Shown: piece by piece, positions 39,301-53,033 of the stretch
How the letters are laid out: every line of letters starts with the position of its first letter
Numbering within the stretch: position 1 is the stretch's first letter
DNA from: Homarus americanus
Lineage: Eukaryota > Arthropoda > Malacostraca > Decapoda > Nephropidae
DNA length: 64,000 nt
Direction: 5' to 3'
Assembly (NCBI RefSeq): GCF_018991925.1
Contig: NW_024756914.1
Location: 5,121,375 to 5,185,374 of the forward strand
Translations under genes and position numbers: made by a program
Notes under the pieces: model-generated
What the model saw: only the letters and a program-made list of their open reading frames with translations
Databases searched by the model: none
What the model was told of the DNA's origin: nothing

Positions 39301-40271
39301 AAGTAATTACTGTATACATTAGTGATGAATATTTTATGATTAATTAACCTTATAACTAATTCCCTGACACCAAGACTAACCCCTTGGTTGCCTTGGTGTA
39401 CAGGGATAACACAGAAAAATTAACACTAGTGGCCGAGCAAATAAACACATACAAACTTATAGAATTACAGTACAGTGCAATACTACACACACAGGCCTCA
39501 CTGGTACCCCTGTAAATTCAATTAGTGAAAGGGTGTAAAAACATGCATAGTCACCTGATTAATTTATGGGACCAACATATTAATAAAGACATATCTTCAT
39601 GCAGCACCATGTTTACAGTAACATGTATAACAGATTTTAATAAAGTGCAATTTATTCCTTTATAGGTATGGCTATAAATGTTTTTTTTTTTCATACGAGT
39701 AATTCACCATGCAGAATAACCCGAATAACTTGACCAATATAATTGATTTCAATAAATTGTGTAATTCTTTTGTGGATATTGTAAATTTATTTATTTACTG
39801 TATTTTAATTCATGTACAATAATGAAGAGGTATAATTAATTTATGTAAGAAAATAAATACTGTACCGATATTATTTTACATTTGTTATCTTCCAGTGTAA
39901 ACATCTCGGGCCTAAACACTCCTGTAGCCTAATCATACTTCGGCTTAATTGTCTAACAGGCTCACAGCCTATAAGTCCCAAACTCATGTGAAACAAATGA
40001 CTATAATGAAAATTTCTTCCTCTATTTGTTAATGATGTACAGTATACTGTATGCAAAATTACTTTTATCGGTACAGGTACAACATATAGCAAGGACCCCC
40101 CCCCCCTGTACATATTGTAATTTGTTCGTAATGTTTTGAACTGTTGACTTACATATATTCAAAATATTCTTACCTTTTCAGGTTGTTTGTACAATTGCTG
40201 TGACAAATCTTACCTTCGAGATCCCTGGATATGACTTCCCAATGAGGAACTGTACCAACAGAATAAGCTAG
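6164..40271 (+). CDS. ENT: Equilibrative nucleoside transporter (SLC29/ENT family), 3' nine exons, N-terminus outside window
   Basis: A membrane carrier that moves nucleosides down their gradient. Exons: 6164-6300, 7527-7672, 9979-10064, 12768-12914, 13720-13894, 18101-18222, 29463-29665, 32214-32301 and 40182-40271. They total 1,194 bases, exactly 398 codons including TAG, and every junction is GT-AG in matching phase. The protein begins YFVDYKL and has ENT blocks in order: [48 protein letters not shown], the long cytoplasmic loop ([17 protein letters not shown]), [37 protein letters not shown] and [20 protein letters not shown]. It ends NCTNRIS. About ten of the usual eleven helices are covered; helix 1 with its PWNF motif is missing. 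A human ENT1 numbering or orthology is not claimed. In the FNxxDxxGR motif known from human ENT1 the Asp is Ala and the Arg is Asn. Introns range from 805 to 11,240 bp and are mostly transposons. Confidence 0.95.
6301..7526 (+). other. ENT intron, unique AT-rich sequence
   Basis: Bounded by GTAAGT and TTACAG. I see no recognisable repeat family or coding similarity in it. Confidence 0.6.
7527..7672 (+). CDS. ENT: ENT exon: TM3-TM4
   Basis: Acceptor TTCTTTACAG, donor GTAAGT. Encodes [12 protein letters not shown] and two hydrophobic segments around [13 protein letters not shown] and [13 protein letters not shown]. The first codon (Gly) is split with the previous exon. Confidence 0.93.
7673..9415 (+). 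other. ENT intron, left part
   Basis: Contains GGTTAGGTTAG stretches near 9078 and 9125, and a segment at about 8400-8540 with distant similarity to 10430-10565 (TCTCATTGGT at the end of both). That suggests a dispersed repeat of unknown type. No gene is seen. Confidence 0.45.
9422..9677. repeat. Inverted repeat (foldback) in ENT intron
   Basis: 9422-9486 and 9616-9677 are inverted copies of each other. Shared blocks include TTCAACCAACATGGCTC, GTAATGTGTTTTTCCGATGG and TTAGACAATTTTA. The arms are about 62 bp, with few mismatches and a 130-bp loop. Confidence 0.75.
9979..10064 (+). CDS. ENT: ENT exon: TM4-TM5 signature
   Basis: Acceptor TTTTTTTTCCAG, donor GTAAGT. Encodes [18 protein letters not shown] and [11 protein letters not shown], matching the conserved ENT segment ending in the PxxYT and GQ/GS region. 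Confidence 0.93.
10564..11023. mobile_element. Tigger/pogo-like non-autonomous element (460 bp)
   Basis: Starts CAGTAAACCCTCGATAACTT just after TA. Ends with GAGCTATCAAGGGTTTAC then ATG, just before TA. The ends are inverted copies over about 22 bp, and the TA duplication is typical of Tc1/mariner/pogo elements. The middle holds a 20-bp minisatellite. Confidence 0.75.
10769..10880. repeat. 20-bp minisatellite inside the TA-flanked element
   Basis: About five copies of GTAGGTGACACAGAGGTATG with small length and base changes. Confidence 0.8.
11026..12767 (+). other. ENT intron remainder
   Basis: AT-rich, with several GTACTGTAC/CAGTACAG motifs (for example near 11215 and 12440). At 11610-11690 there is an inverted repeat around CACCCACTACAAAATTATTT and AATAATTTTTTAGTGGGTGT. 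No gene is seen. Confidence 0.5.
12768..12914 (+). CDS. ENT: ENT exon: TM5-TM6
   Basis: Acceptor ATATTTCAG, donor GTAAGT, phase 0 at both ends. Encodes [19 protein letters not shown] and [20 protein letters not shown]. Confidence 0.93.
13068..13568. repeat. 18-bp minisatellite filling most of ENT intron 4
   Basis: About 27 copies of an 18-bp unit close to AGTGTGGTGTGACCTGAC, alternating with an AGTATAGTGTGACCTGAC form. It occupies about 500 of the 805 intron bases. The repetitive protein readings (cysteine/histidine-rich) across it are composition artefacts. Confidence 0.95.
13720..13894 (+). CDS. ENT: ENT exon: intracellular loop and TM7
   Basis: Acceptor TTTTTCTGCACAG, donor GTATGG. The basic segment [20 protein letters not shown] is the start of the large cytoplasmic loop between helices 6 and 7. 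[18 protein letters not shown] is helix 7. The loop is short compared with human ENT1. Confidence 0.93.
14117..15317. mobile_element. Tigger/pogo-like element (1.2 kb) nested in CR1
   Basis: Flanked by TA on both sides, with inverted ends of about 24 bp beginning CAGTAAGATCT and containing ATTTCACG. The paralogous CR1 at about 25330 has no insert there. A minus-strand frame at 14690-14585 reads [17 protein letters not shown], resembling the N-terminus of Tigger-type transposases. The rest of the transposase is absent, so it is a non-autonomous, internally deleted relative. Confidence 0.82.
16755..16969 (+). mobile_element. tRNA-derived SINE nested in CR1
   Basis: Starts near TCATGGTACAGCGGTGCAT (A-box-like), has GGGTTTGAGCCTC (B-box-like) about 37 bp later, and ends in an A-rich tail (GGTAAAAAATAAAAAACAAT). 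The uninterrupted CR1 paralogue lacks these 215 bases. A relative lies at 57628. The tRNA part is too degenerate to be a functional tRNA. Confidence 0.75.
17298..17611. mobile_element. TA-flanked MITE (314 bp) nested in CR1 endonuclease
   Basis: Ends CAGGGGGTCCTTGGGATATG and, inverted, CAGGGGGTCCCCGACTTAC, with TA on both sides. It interrupts the endonuclease reading right after EPTRGNNIL. The paralogous CR1 near 27180 is uninterrupted. Pogo/Tigger-like by its ends; no coding capacity. Confidence 0.88.
18101..18222 (+). CDS. ENT: ENT exon: TM8 with altered FNxxDxxGR motif
   Basis: Acceptor TTTCTTCCAG, donor GTAAGT. Encodes [17 protein letters not shown] and [19 protein letters not shown]. 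The FN pair and the Gly are kept; Ala and Asn replace the Asp and Arg of human ENT1. The 5' end of a CR1 copy lies only about 35 bp upstream of this exon. Confidence 0.93.
18223..19507 (+). other. ENT intron 6, left part
   Basis: There is a C-run at 18440 preceded by TACAGT, which could be the start of a Tigger-like element, but no matching far end was found. A GC-richer stretch at 18950-19190 is bordered by ordinary AT-rich sequence. No gene is assigned. Confidence 0.4.
19508..19930 (+). CDS. Unrecognised 140-residue acidic open frame
   Basis: An open frame from ATG at 19508 to TAA. Residues 1-75 are strongly acidic and Asn/Ser-rich ([13 protein letters not shown] and [15 protein letters not shown]). 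A folded-looking tail follows with [20 protein letters not shown] and [17 protein letters not shown], ending KRRN. Its codon use and mixed residues look more like real coding sequence than the surrounding intron. It lies inside ENT intron 6 on the sense strand, with repeats on its right, so a transposon-encoded or decayed protein is the likeliest source. An acidic N-terminus before a domain is seen in several transposase families, but I find no catalytic motif and assign no function. Confidence 0.35.
   Translation: MTCTDGNNDDEIEDENNESESNGNNTNSDTNVSQQEHTECEEVEVDSDETCIDLDSEPDPTNASESEPITQSYNETELLPASIINDLFDEKSVWRFLESTEKDFYQYVIDYDKAIKVIRTPQDLRNFKLLRSSGIIKRRN
20373..23600 (-). mobile_element. APE-type LINE, nearly full ORF2, inactivated
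   Basis: Read from 23600 to 20373. The endonuclease start ([42 protein letters not shown]) and [20 protein letters not shown] are in one frame. RT follows in another frame from 22101: [29 protein letters not shown] [47 protein letters not shown], then a long C-terminus to RDVTDRPRG. In-frame stops occur near 22953, 21731 and 21476, plus a frameshift between 22403 and 22101. The catalytic loop reads MFAVDAKLF where FADD is expected. The 3' tail near 20373-20464 contains a duplicated TTTTATCCTC segment. It belongs to the broad CR1/L2/Rex1-like group but differs from the two CR1 copies here. Confidence 0.87.
20458..22101 (-). pseudogene. Reverse-transcriptase part of the LINE at 20373-23600
   Basis: One continuous frame broken by two TGA stops (near 21731 and 21476). 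The second falls in HDRKQ-stop, where relatives read DRKQRV, so it is probably a CGA to TGA change. The catalytic aspartate pair is Val-Asp (FAVD). About 540 residues would be encoded without the stops. Confidence 0.85.
23601..25187 (+). other. ENT intron 6, middle
   Basis: AT-rich, with a short (GA)n run at 24677 and a G-run at 24774. No exon-like segment or known repeat is recognised. Confidence 0.5.
25694..26725 (-). pseudogene. CR1 ORF2 reverse-transcriptase core
   Basis: 343 uninterrupted residues: [86 protein letters not shown] and [20 protein letters not shown]. It ends in a lysine run that encodes the A10 homopolymer frameshift; the thumb continues in the next frame. Confidence 0.88.
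27168..27875 (-). pseudogene. CR1 ORF2 endonuclease part (APE-like)
   Basis: [33 protein letters not shown] (the Glu block), then a TGA. The frame resumes with [29 protein letters not shown] and [11 protein letters not shown] (the GDFN block). The last segment before the RT linker has [15 protein letters not shown]. Apart from the stop the blocks match APE-type endonucleases of LINEs. Confidence 0.82.
27923..28555 (-). CDS. CR1 ORF1 protein with SGNH/GDSL esterase-like domain
   Basis: A 210-residue open frame. It carries the blocks of SGNH hydrolases: [16 protein letters not shown] (GDS, the Ser block), [10 protein letters not shown] (Gly block), [11 protein letters not shown] (GxND, the Asn block) and [14 protein letters not shown] (DxxH, the Asp-His block). 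Esterase-like domains in ORF1 of CR1-type elements are known from the literature. The role is thought to be in membrane or RNP handling but is not settled. The four catalytic positions all look intact, unlike ORF2 of the same copy. The true start may be the ATG at [11 protein letters not shown] (about residue 20), because the first residues look like untranslated sequence. It is transposon-encoded, not a host gene. Confidence 0.8.
   Translation of the reverse strand: MYICLQVLCYPNRTSLAHGAMSHNSSKNSFSFLIDELNVSIVRDRAEKEGTKTLIVGDSQVRYLDRAFCGRNKNRMRVCLPGAGVGDIVDMMDNILSGNGNKPIICLSAGDNDIGRCRSEELLDKFKTAIERIRLKGGIPIICGVLPRRRVGNESLSRAIDVNGHLDRYCKSISVPFIDNWDKFYGRRDLYARDGVHVSGDGVATLAGSL
28561..29462 (+). 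other. ENT intron 6, right part
   Basis: Holds CAGTACAGTACAGTATATAA at about 28694, a (TG)n microsatellite at 28936-28961 and a short direct repeat of ACTATGACAGAATTTAACTA near 29190-29235. It ends at the acceptor TCTCTTTCAG. Confidence 0.55.
28936..28961. repeat. (TG)n microsatellite
   Basis: About 11 TG units following TATATG. Confidence 0.85.
29463..29665 (+). CDS. ENT: ENT exon: TM9-TM10
   Basis: Acceptor TCTCTTTCAG, donor GTACAG. Encodes [20 protein letters not shown], the extracellular loop with [10 protein letters not shown], then [17 protein letters not shown]. The arginine codon is split with the next exon. Confidence 0.93.
29972..30447. repeat. Diverged 220-bp tandem duplication in ENT intron 7
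   Basis: 29972-30196 and 30262-30447 share ordered blocks: TTGGTTTGGCATG, CAGTTCAGCATG, TATACAGTTTCC, CAACAGT, GCTGACAAAGC and TTATTT with CAG. There are many substitutions and small gaps, so the duplication is old. Confidence 0.65.
30448..32213 (+). other. ENT intron 7, right part
   Basis: No gene is seen. A probable hAT end lies at 31420-31544. Poly-T and TTATTATT runs precede 31850, and (TATACAGT)-like motifs occur near 32060. Confidence 0.5.
31420..31544 (-). mobile_element. Possible hAT-type transposon terminus
   Basis: On the minus strand the segment begins CAGGGGCAGATCCGG followed by a G-run and TCTGGGGGTCTGGACCCCC. This is a common start for hAT-like elements (CAGGGGC). The other end and a target duplication were not found. 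Confidence 0.4.
32214..32301 (+). CDS. ENT: ENT exon: start of TM11
   Basis: Acceptor TTTCACAATTTCAG, donor GTAATT. Encodes [18 protein letters not shown] and [11 protein letters not shown], matching the ENT V/E-PxxAxxAGxxM segment before the last helix. Confidence 0.93.
32674..32839 (+). repeat. Left arm of a 6.3-kb imperfect palindrome
   Basis: 166 bp matching, inverted, 38840-39005 with only three mismatches (around TCTTGGAG versus TCTCATAG). Begins TGTGTGGGCACCACATAGCA and ends CAGGTGATATGTGC. Confidence 0.92.
32840..34858. repeat. CCCTGCCCTCC(AC)n compound repeat, 2 kb
   Basis: Dozens of units of (C)nTGCCCTCC or TGCCTCC followed by 3-10 AC dinucleotides; unit length varies from about 18 to 35 bp. 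It is the reverse-complement type of the GT-rich block at 35575-37080. The outermost part (CTCAACACCC, CATCCTGCACCTCCAC) also recurs inverted at about 37020-37085. Open frames of 500-700 codons here (Thr-His-Pro or Cys-Val-Trp-rich) are due to composition. Confidence 0.95.
34859..35574. repeat. AT-rich minisatellite in both orientations, palindrome centre
   Basis: From about 34870 to 35000 the unit reads TTTCCCATTTTCTTTGATTA. From about 35008 to 35574 it reads AATCAAAGAAAATGGGAAAT, roughly 24-27 copies of about 22 bp. The turn is at TTGATTAAATTTTTAATCAA near 35005. The left orientation has only a few copies and the right one is expanded. Confidence 0.92.
35575..37080. repeat. GGGAGGGCAGGGG(TG)n compound repeat, 1.5 kb
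   Basis: Units of GGAGGG(C/T)(A/G)GGGG with G-runs and TG dinucleotides; G-runs dominate at the left and TG-runs at the right. It mirrors the AC-rich block at 32840-34858 on the opposite strand. All long open frames here are composition artefacts. Confidence 0.95.
37081..37590. repeat. GGTTGAGG minisatellite
   Basis: About 25 irregular units near 20 bp, close to AGGTTGAGGGTGGGGTGTGA. It looks like an expansion of the TTGAGGGTGGG sequence at the outer edge of the GT-rich block. Confidence 0.85.
37591..38839. other. Non-repeated sequence between palindrome core and right arm
   Basis: This segment has no counterpart on the left side of the palindrome. 37790-37815 and 38020-38065 share CTCACCCCACA and CTTGCCCCT with GTCC, a small diverged duplication. 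An A/T-rich stretch with CAAAATT and CCAAAAT words lies at 38525-38720. No gene is seen. Confidence 0.55.
38840..39005 (-). repeat. Right arm of the 6.3-kb palindrome
   Basis: Inverted copy of 32674-32839: same length, three mismatches. It contains GATCATTTTACCAGATCTTT and GCTGTGCTATGTGGTGCCC. Confidence 0.92.
39006..40181 (+). other. ENT intron 8, right end
   Basis: AT-rich, with GTACTGTAC-type motifs near 39240 and 40040 and a C-run at 40098. It ends at the acceptor TTACCTTTTCAG. No gene is seen. Confidence 0.55.
40182..40271 (+). CDS. ENT: ENT terminal exon and stop
   Basis: Acceptor TTACCTTTTCAG, then [18 protein letters not shown] and NCTNRIS followed by TAG. The end is extracellular in the ENT topology. 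NCT and NLT are possible N-glycosylation sites. Confidence 0.92.
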   Translation, partial: VVCTIAVTNLTFEIPGYDFPMRNCTNRIS

Positions 40272-40387
40272 AAAATGGAATTGAAAATTTTATAGTTTTT
40301 AAGTTCATTTGACTTGTGGATACTGATTTCAAGCCATGCATTTGTATATTGTAGGAACATTTTCCCAAGTGTTGGTGAAATGCCTTA

Positions 40388-40393
40388 AATAAA
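40388..40393 (+). promoter_or_regulatory. Poly(A) signal of the ENT transcript
   Basis: AATAAA 117 bases after the TAG stop, in AT-rich 3' sequence. It is the first canonical signal after the stop; later AATAAA copies (about 41262 and 42260) could give longer transcripts. Confidence 0.6.
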
Positions 40394-40651
40394 CAATGTG
40401 AGGCTTCAATTTACTTATATCATATTAATGACAAATGTGAATGCAGGCCTGTCAGAATTGTTTCGGTAGACACACTCATCGTAATACGGCTGAAAATTTG
40501 TCTCATCATCATAGACTCCATTTAGAAGGCTGAAGTCACAATTGAGATAGCTGAAAAAAGCTCACACATCATTTTGATATTTGGCTCCACGTAGTAATGG
40601 GTCCAGTGTGTGTGTGTGCGTATGAGAGAGATGCTGTTGCTGCTCTGCACA

Positions 40652-40827
40652 GTCATGGAAATAAGTCCTGTCAGTCATGTGACCCATCCATGAACCTGTG
40701 AATCCAAGTCATCACACAGTGTGCTATCTATGGGCCCAATAATGTGTGTGATGTCTTGGATTCACAGGTTCGTGAGTCTCAGGGTTCATGGATGGGACGG
40801 AGGACTGACAGGACTTTTTTCCGTGAC
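40652..40827. repeat. Inverted repeat, long hairpin downstream of ENT
   Basis: 40652-40718 pairs with 40745-40827. Matching blocks are GTCATGGAAATAAGTCCTGT against the inverse ending AGGACTTTTTTCCGTGAC, then CCATCCATGAACC, and GTGAATCCAAG with CATCACACA. The loop is about 26 bp; the right arm has a roughly 15-bp insertion. Confidence 0.82.
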
Positions 40828-41130
40828 TGTACATTCATAACATCCTGTGTCATGGTGAGTAAGGAAGGAGAAAAGTCAACCCAAAGTGTAGTGTTACATC
40901 GTAAGTGGTCCCTTAGTGGTGTTCATCAACGGGTCAAGTTCCAACTACACATAAAGATGGCTTTTTAAGAAGTAATATAATAAGGAAGTATAAATTTAAT
41001 CAGATTTGTAGTCAGGGAAATTTTGTACTTGTGCTGTATGTTTGGATATTGCTTTCCTTCATCTGTAGTTAATTTCCAAGACTGAGATGGTATAATTACA
41101 TTTCAGTAAACATGACGAAGTACAGGTTCA

Positions 41131-41302
41131 TTTTTAACTTGAGAACCCTGATTGATTACTATATTTTAGGACATGCAATAAACAGGAACCTTAAAATCAG
41201 TAGGAGTAAAGCCTGATTTTTAACTTGAGAACCCTGATTGATTACTATATTTTAGGACATGCAATAAACAGGAACCTTAAAATCAGTAGGAGTAAAGCCT
41301 GA
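41131..41302. repeat. Perfect 86-bp tandem duplication
   Basis: 41131-41216 and 41217-41302 appear identical, from TTTTTAACTTGAGAACCCTG to GGAGTAAAGCCTGA. No divergence suggests a recent event or an assembly duplication. Confidence 0.92.
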
Positions 41303-48851
<7,549 letters not shown>

Positions 48852-49155
48852 CAGCTGCTCCTCGACTTACGACGCGGTTAGGGACCCAATTCCAGGTCGA
48901 AGTCGAATTGGTCGTAAGTCGAAAATGGTTAAATAATACATAGAAAATCTAAAATGGGTGTCTCTTTTTCTTCTCAGCACCACAAAACTGTCATTTTTAA
49001 GCTTGCCAGCCATTTTAAAGTGAATTACAAACGAAAATTTTGTCAGTACACAGTGCAATCACTAACGTTGGGACTCAAAAATATGTAATTTGAAAAAATT
49101 TTGGTACGACGGAGGTGGTCGTAGGTCGACTATGTCGTAAGTCAAGGAGTAGCTG
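48852..49155. mobile_element. TA-flanked MITE (304 bp), Tigger/pogo-like
   Basis: Ends CAGCTGCTCCTCGACTTACG and, inverted, CAGCTACTCCTTGACTTACG (two mismatches over about 22 bp), with TA on each side. Internal GTCGTAAGTCGA and GGTCGTAGGTCGAC are sub-terminal repeats. No coding capacity. Confidence 0.9.
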
Positions 49156-49848
49156 TACTGTAGTGGCCTCTATGATGTAACAGCTCTGACATCAATAAGT
49201 TATCAATAAACAGTCGGTAATCTCCCAATACGAAGAGATCTGAATACAGATCTTAGGAGGACCTAAAGGATGAAGAGTTTAACACCTTAGGCAGACTTAT
49301 GACCAACACACATTATTTTCGTACCAAGTTCAGTGAAACATTTTCATAGTAAAAGGAGGAGAGAAAAGTGGGCAGTGGTGGTGAGGTGGGACGCAATCTA
49401 ACTAGAGCACCAGCAGTGAGAGGGAAGACAGCCCCTTCACTCCCTCTACAGGGTACTTGGTCTATTTGCACCATTGCCTGAATGCACCAGTCCGAATGCA
49501 CAACCACCTTAGTCTGAATGCACCACTACCCTGGACTGAATGCACCAGACCAACTGCACCATAATATTACAAGTAAGATATTTTGCTCTTATAATTAATA
49601 CGGTAAGTGTTATTTTATAATTAAAATATATTGATTTTTATGCAAATACGAAAGTCGGTCAATTTGTAGTTTCGACCAACCAACGAGTTTTGGAATTTCA
49701 TGTTCTCATTCAATAGTCATAACTATGTATATAATATTGCTCTTAATACTTTTAAAACTACAAAATATTCTTTTATAAATAAAAAAATAATGCCCTTTTC
49801 TTCAATTACAAGAGTGTTATACAGTAGTCTAGTTCTTTATCTTGGAAG
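49156..49848. other. Unassigned stretch between repeats
   Basis: A repeated word CTGAATGCACCA/CCGAATGCAC occurs several times between 49475 and 49560, and inverted forms (GTGCATTCAGACTA, GTGCACTCAGGC) lie at 50723-50780. These are probably the two ends of a larger repeat of about 1.3 kb that contains the AAT-type repeat at 49849. Confidence 0.5.
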
Positions 49849-50087
49849 CATAATGTGTTGTCTAATGGTAGACCCTGCTGCCATATGGCATTGAAAAAAT
49901 TGTGACCAAGTCCCAGGTTGCTGATCTGACTTTCTGCCTCATTTACACACAATTGCGGGGTCTCAATTGTTTCTCTTGCTATTGACAACACAACATACAT
50001 ATATCATATTTTCATTATTATTATTGTTATCATTATTATTTTATTTTTATTTTTGTATTTTTTATGATAAATTTTACTTATCTGAAA

Positions 50088-50148
<61 letters not shown>

Positions 50149-50222
50149 GTTATTAAGTTTTCGCCCCCCGGGCCCTGATGTGGGTTGGTGACCTGTGTCC
50201 GGGTGGGCTAATACCCGTAAAG
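49849..50222 (-). mobile_element. Dispersed repeat, copy 2
   Basis: Reverse-oriented relative of 5269-5602. The 150-bp tail (GGAAGCATAATG to GTCAATAG in inverted sense) comes first, then ATT units at 50087-50148, then the GC-rich end with GGGCCCTGATGTGGGTTGGT and GTGGGCTAATACCCGT. Confidence 0.8.
50087..50148. repeat. (ATT)n microsatellite within the dispersed repeat
   Basis: About 20 ATT units, the counterpart of the AAT tract at 5335-5395. Confidence 0.9.
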
Positions 50223-51530
50223 GAAAAAGGAATCTGCTGGGTCACTACACTTCCTCAGGTACTCAGATATAATGATGTCATGGATTTTGTAATTGGTCCA
50301 GAGCTGCTTCAGCAGTTGCTGGACATCATGTGCTGGTTATCCATGTCTTCTTAAAGTAGACAAGAAGATCATGAAGTTTCTGTGTTGAGGTAATCTGAGG
50401 GCATTGCTGTTTTAGGTGGTTGAATGCGGTGCTGATATGGGAAGCTGTAAGGTTGGGCAGTGCCATCAGCTGTCGTATGTAGCTACGTACTGTAATCTGA
50501 GGCATGAATGCAGAGCATAGTCAATATTCCTTGACTCGATTGTATACAGTTTTCCTTACCAAACACCGGTAACAAGCAGTTTGCTAACTGAGGTTATTAC
50601 AGATTTGGTCCATATAGGGGAACAAAATAATTAAGTTCACAATTACTGGTAGCTTTGTGTACCATTTAAATTTTCAGATAAGACTTTGTCATTGTCTGTG
50701 AGACTTTTGATATATTTTTTCTATCTTAGGTGGTGCATTCAGACTAGGGAGTGGTGCACTCAGGCAATGGTGCATTTTGTCCATGAATCCTCTAAAGTAT
50801 ACACTAAGACCAACCACTGTACAGTTCTACAAAAGGGGCACCTATATTTGTTTCAAATACTCTTCTTGGACATAAAACCATAAGCTTACCAAGTGTACAA
50901 AAATGAATTTTAAGAGCTGAAGGTACAGTATTACTACCCAATTAATTACTAATAAATACAAAATGAAGTACAGATACTGATATCTGGTCCATGGGCTGAA
51001 AACCTAAGTTAACCCTTAAACATTAGTGACGAATGTATTCATTAATTAGTACTATACATAAAGCCTTCTTGTCACAGCCAAGTACAATACCAGAAAAAGG
51101 AGGGCCAGCACAGTCTTGTCCAATGCTGATTAATCTAATACATATATTCTACAATACATGGGGTGATAAATATGACTATATTTGCTGAATGTTGATCAAA
51201 TTTGATTATATGACTAGTGCATCATCTTGTTTACAATATCTCAGGACAGTAACCAACTGCTTAACCTTACTAATTTTTCTCAAATTTGTAACCAAATTTG
51301 CTGTATACCCTTAACACTTAAACTGCTAAAATTACCATCTGACAACACCCACTTCACTGGTATTGTCATTAATTGATGTTTTATGTCTTTGTGCCATGAT
51401 TTAAGCTGTGTGTGACTTGACATCACTCTGGGTGATATACTGTAATCAGCTGTGTACCGTAGCCCCAAGTGGGCATCTCCTTCCTCTCTCAGTCAATGCT
51501 TTGTTTTACATCATGGAAGACACAGAGGCA
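50223..51530. other. Region between the convergent genes, no gene seen
   Basis: AT-rich unique sequence apart from the inverted GTGCATTCAGAC words at 50723-50780 that mirror 49475-49560. No coding similarity. Confidence 0.5.
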
Positions 51531-52076
51531 TTTCGGATTTTTGAATTTTTCGGTTTTCAGAATGGTTAGTTTTTTATATTTTTTATACAGTATATAAGCC
51601 CACCCGGGCATAGATCACTGACCCACATCGGGGCCTGGGGGGCAAAAATATTATAATAATAATGATAATACTGTAATAATAATTCATAGGTCTAGGTCGC
51701 ATTTCTCACTTTTGATCTTTTTTCATTCTTGTATTTCTTTATTATTATTATTATTTTATTACAGTATTATTGTTATTATTATAATTAATTTGATTATTGT
51801 ATTTTATTATTACTATTATTATTATTGTTATTATTATTATTATTTTATTTTGGTGTACAGTATTTTAATTAAAATTTTTATTTACTATGAATAATTATTA
51901 TTATTATAATTATTACTACTATTACATTTTCGCCCACCAGGCCCCGATGTGAGTCAGTGATTTATGCCCGGGTGGGCTAATCCCTGTTTAAAAAAAAAAA
52001 AAAATGACCCACAAAAAACTTTCGGTTTTTAGAGCTTTTCTGTTTTCGGAATTTCGGATAAAGGGTTGTCAACCTG
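51531..52076. mobile_element. Tigger/pogo-like element, left end degraded
   Basis: The right end, read inverted, is CAGGTTGACAACCCTTTATC followed by CGAAATTCCGAAAACAG, flanked by TA. The left side has ATTTCGGATTTTTGAATTTTT and TCGGTTTTCAGAA in inverted agreement with the sub-terminal part but lacks the outer end. Dispersed repeat copy 3 sits inside it. Confidence 0.6.
51597..51984. mobile_element. Dispersed repeat, copy 3, with full inverted ends
   Basis: The left end AGCCCACCCGGGCATAGATC and the right end, inverted, AGCCCACCCGGGCATAAATC extend as near-perfect inverted repeats over about 54 bp, including CCCACATCGGGGCCTGG. Between them lie ATT-rich tracts and a segment with CTCACTTTTGATC shared with copy 1. 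Confidence 0.85.
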
Positions 52077-53033
52077 TATAAGCATCACACACATCTCACA
52101 CTATCAAAATGTCCCCCCAAGAGTTGAAGAATATTTCAGGGACTTTCATACCCTAAAAACAGACTAAACAGTGGTTAGTGTAATAATGAACTGTATAGAA
52201 AAGCTTATTTATGCACGGTGATGAACAGTGTATCAATTCAAGAATAGTTTTGTACAAGCTTATAGTGTCAAAGTGTCCATAAGAGATTTCATGTAAATAA
52301 AAACTTAAAAGTGCTAAATACCGAGCTCAGTAATTCTGTATAATAACTGTCACAAAACAATATTAAAAAGTGCAGTAAACTTGCAGTACAGTACACACAA
52401 GATGATCTGAACTTGTTATGGTTGTAACAAATCAACAGAATTCTTGAACAGTTAATGGAATGCAAATGACACAGACTGCCTAGACAGCTTTAACCATAAA
52501 CTTTGTGGAGGAAAGAGCAATTATAAAGTGACACATAATGATTATGTAACATCACTTACTGGGCTGGCTAACACTGACAAGAATAGCTCCATCAACAAAG
52601 ATATTGCCACACATAGAAGAGAAACTATTATTGCATCTTGCAGAGTAAAAATGTGTTCAGGAGAGGGAGTGTGCAAGGTACATTAACTAACCATAGGTCA
52701 GAAACAGCTCGAGTCATGTAGGTTCTAGATGGTCTTTGATTGAACAAAAGAATACTGAGCAAGTAACTTTATCTAACATGACAAGGAAGGAGCATGTGGG
52801 TTAACTAAAGATTCCTAGAATGTAACTGCTTAAAGTTGTACCACCTATTGGATATAGTTCATTATCATGTCAACAGAGACTGAGAACAAAACAAACAAAC
52901 ATGAAATTGAAAATACTCATCAATGTTAAGGATTATGTTGACAGGATACTTAACCCTTGATCAGTGGATTAGGGTTCCCACTCCCCACCTACAGGAACAA
53001 AAAAGAATGTGGGAAACAGGAAACATTCACTCA
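52077..53033. other. Region between the convergent genes, no gene seen
   Basis: AT-rich, unremarkable sequence without coding similarity, ending at a minisatellite. Confidence 0.5.
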
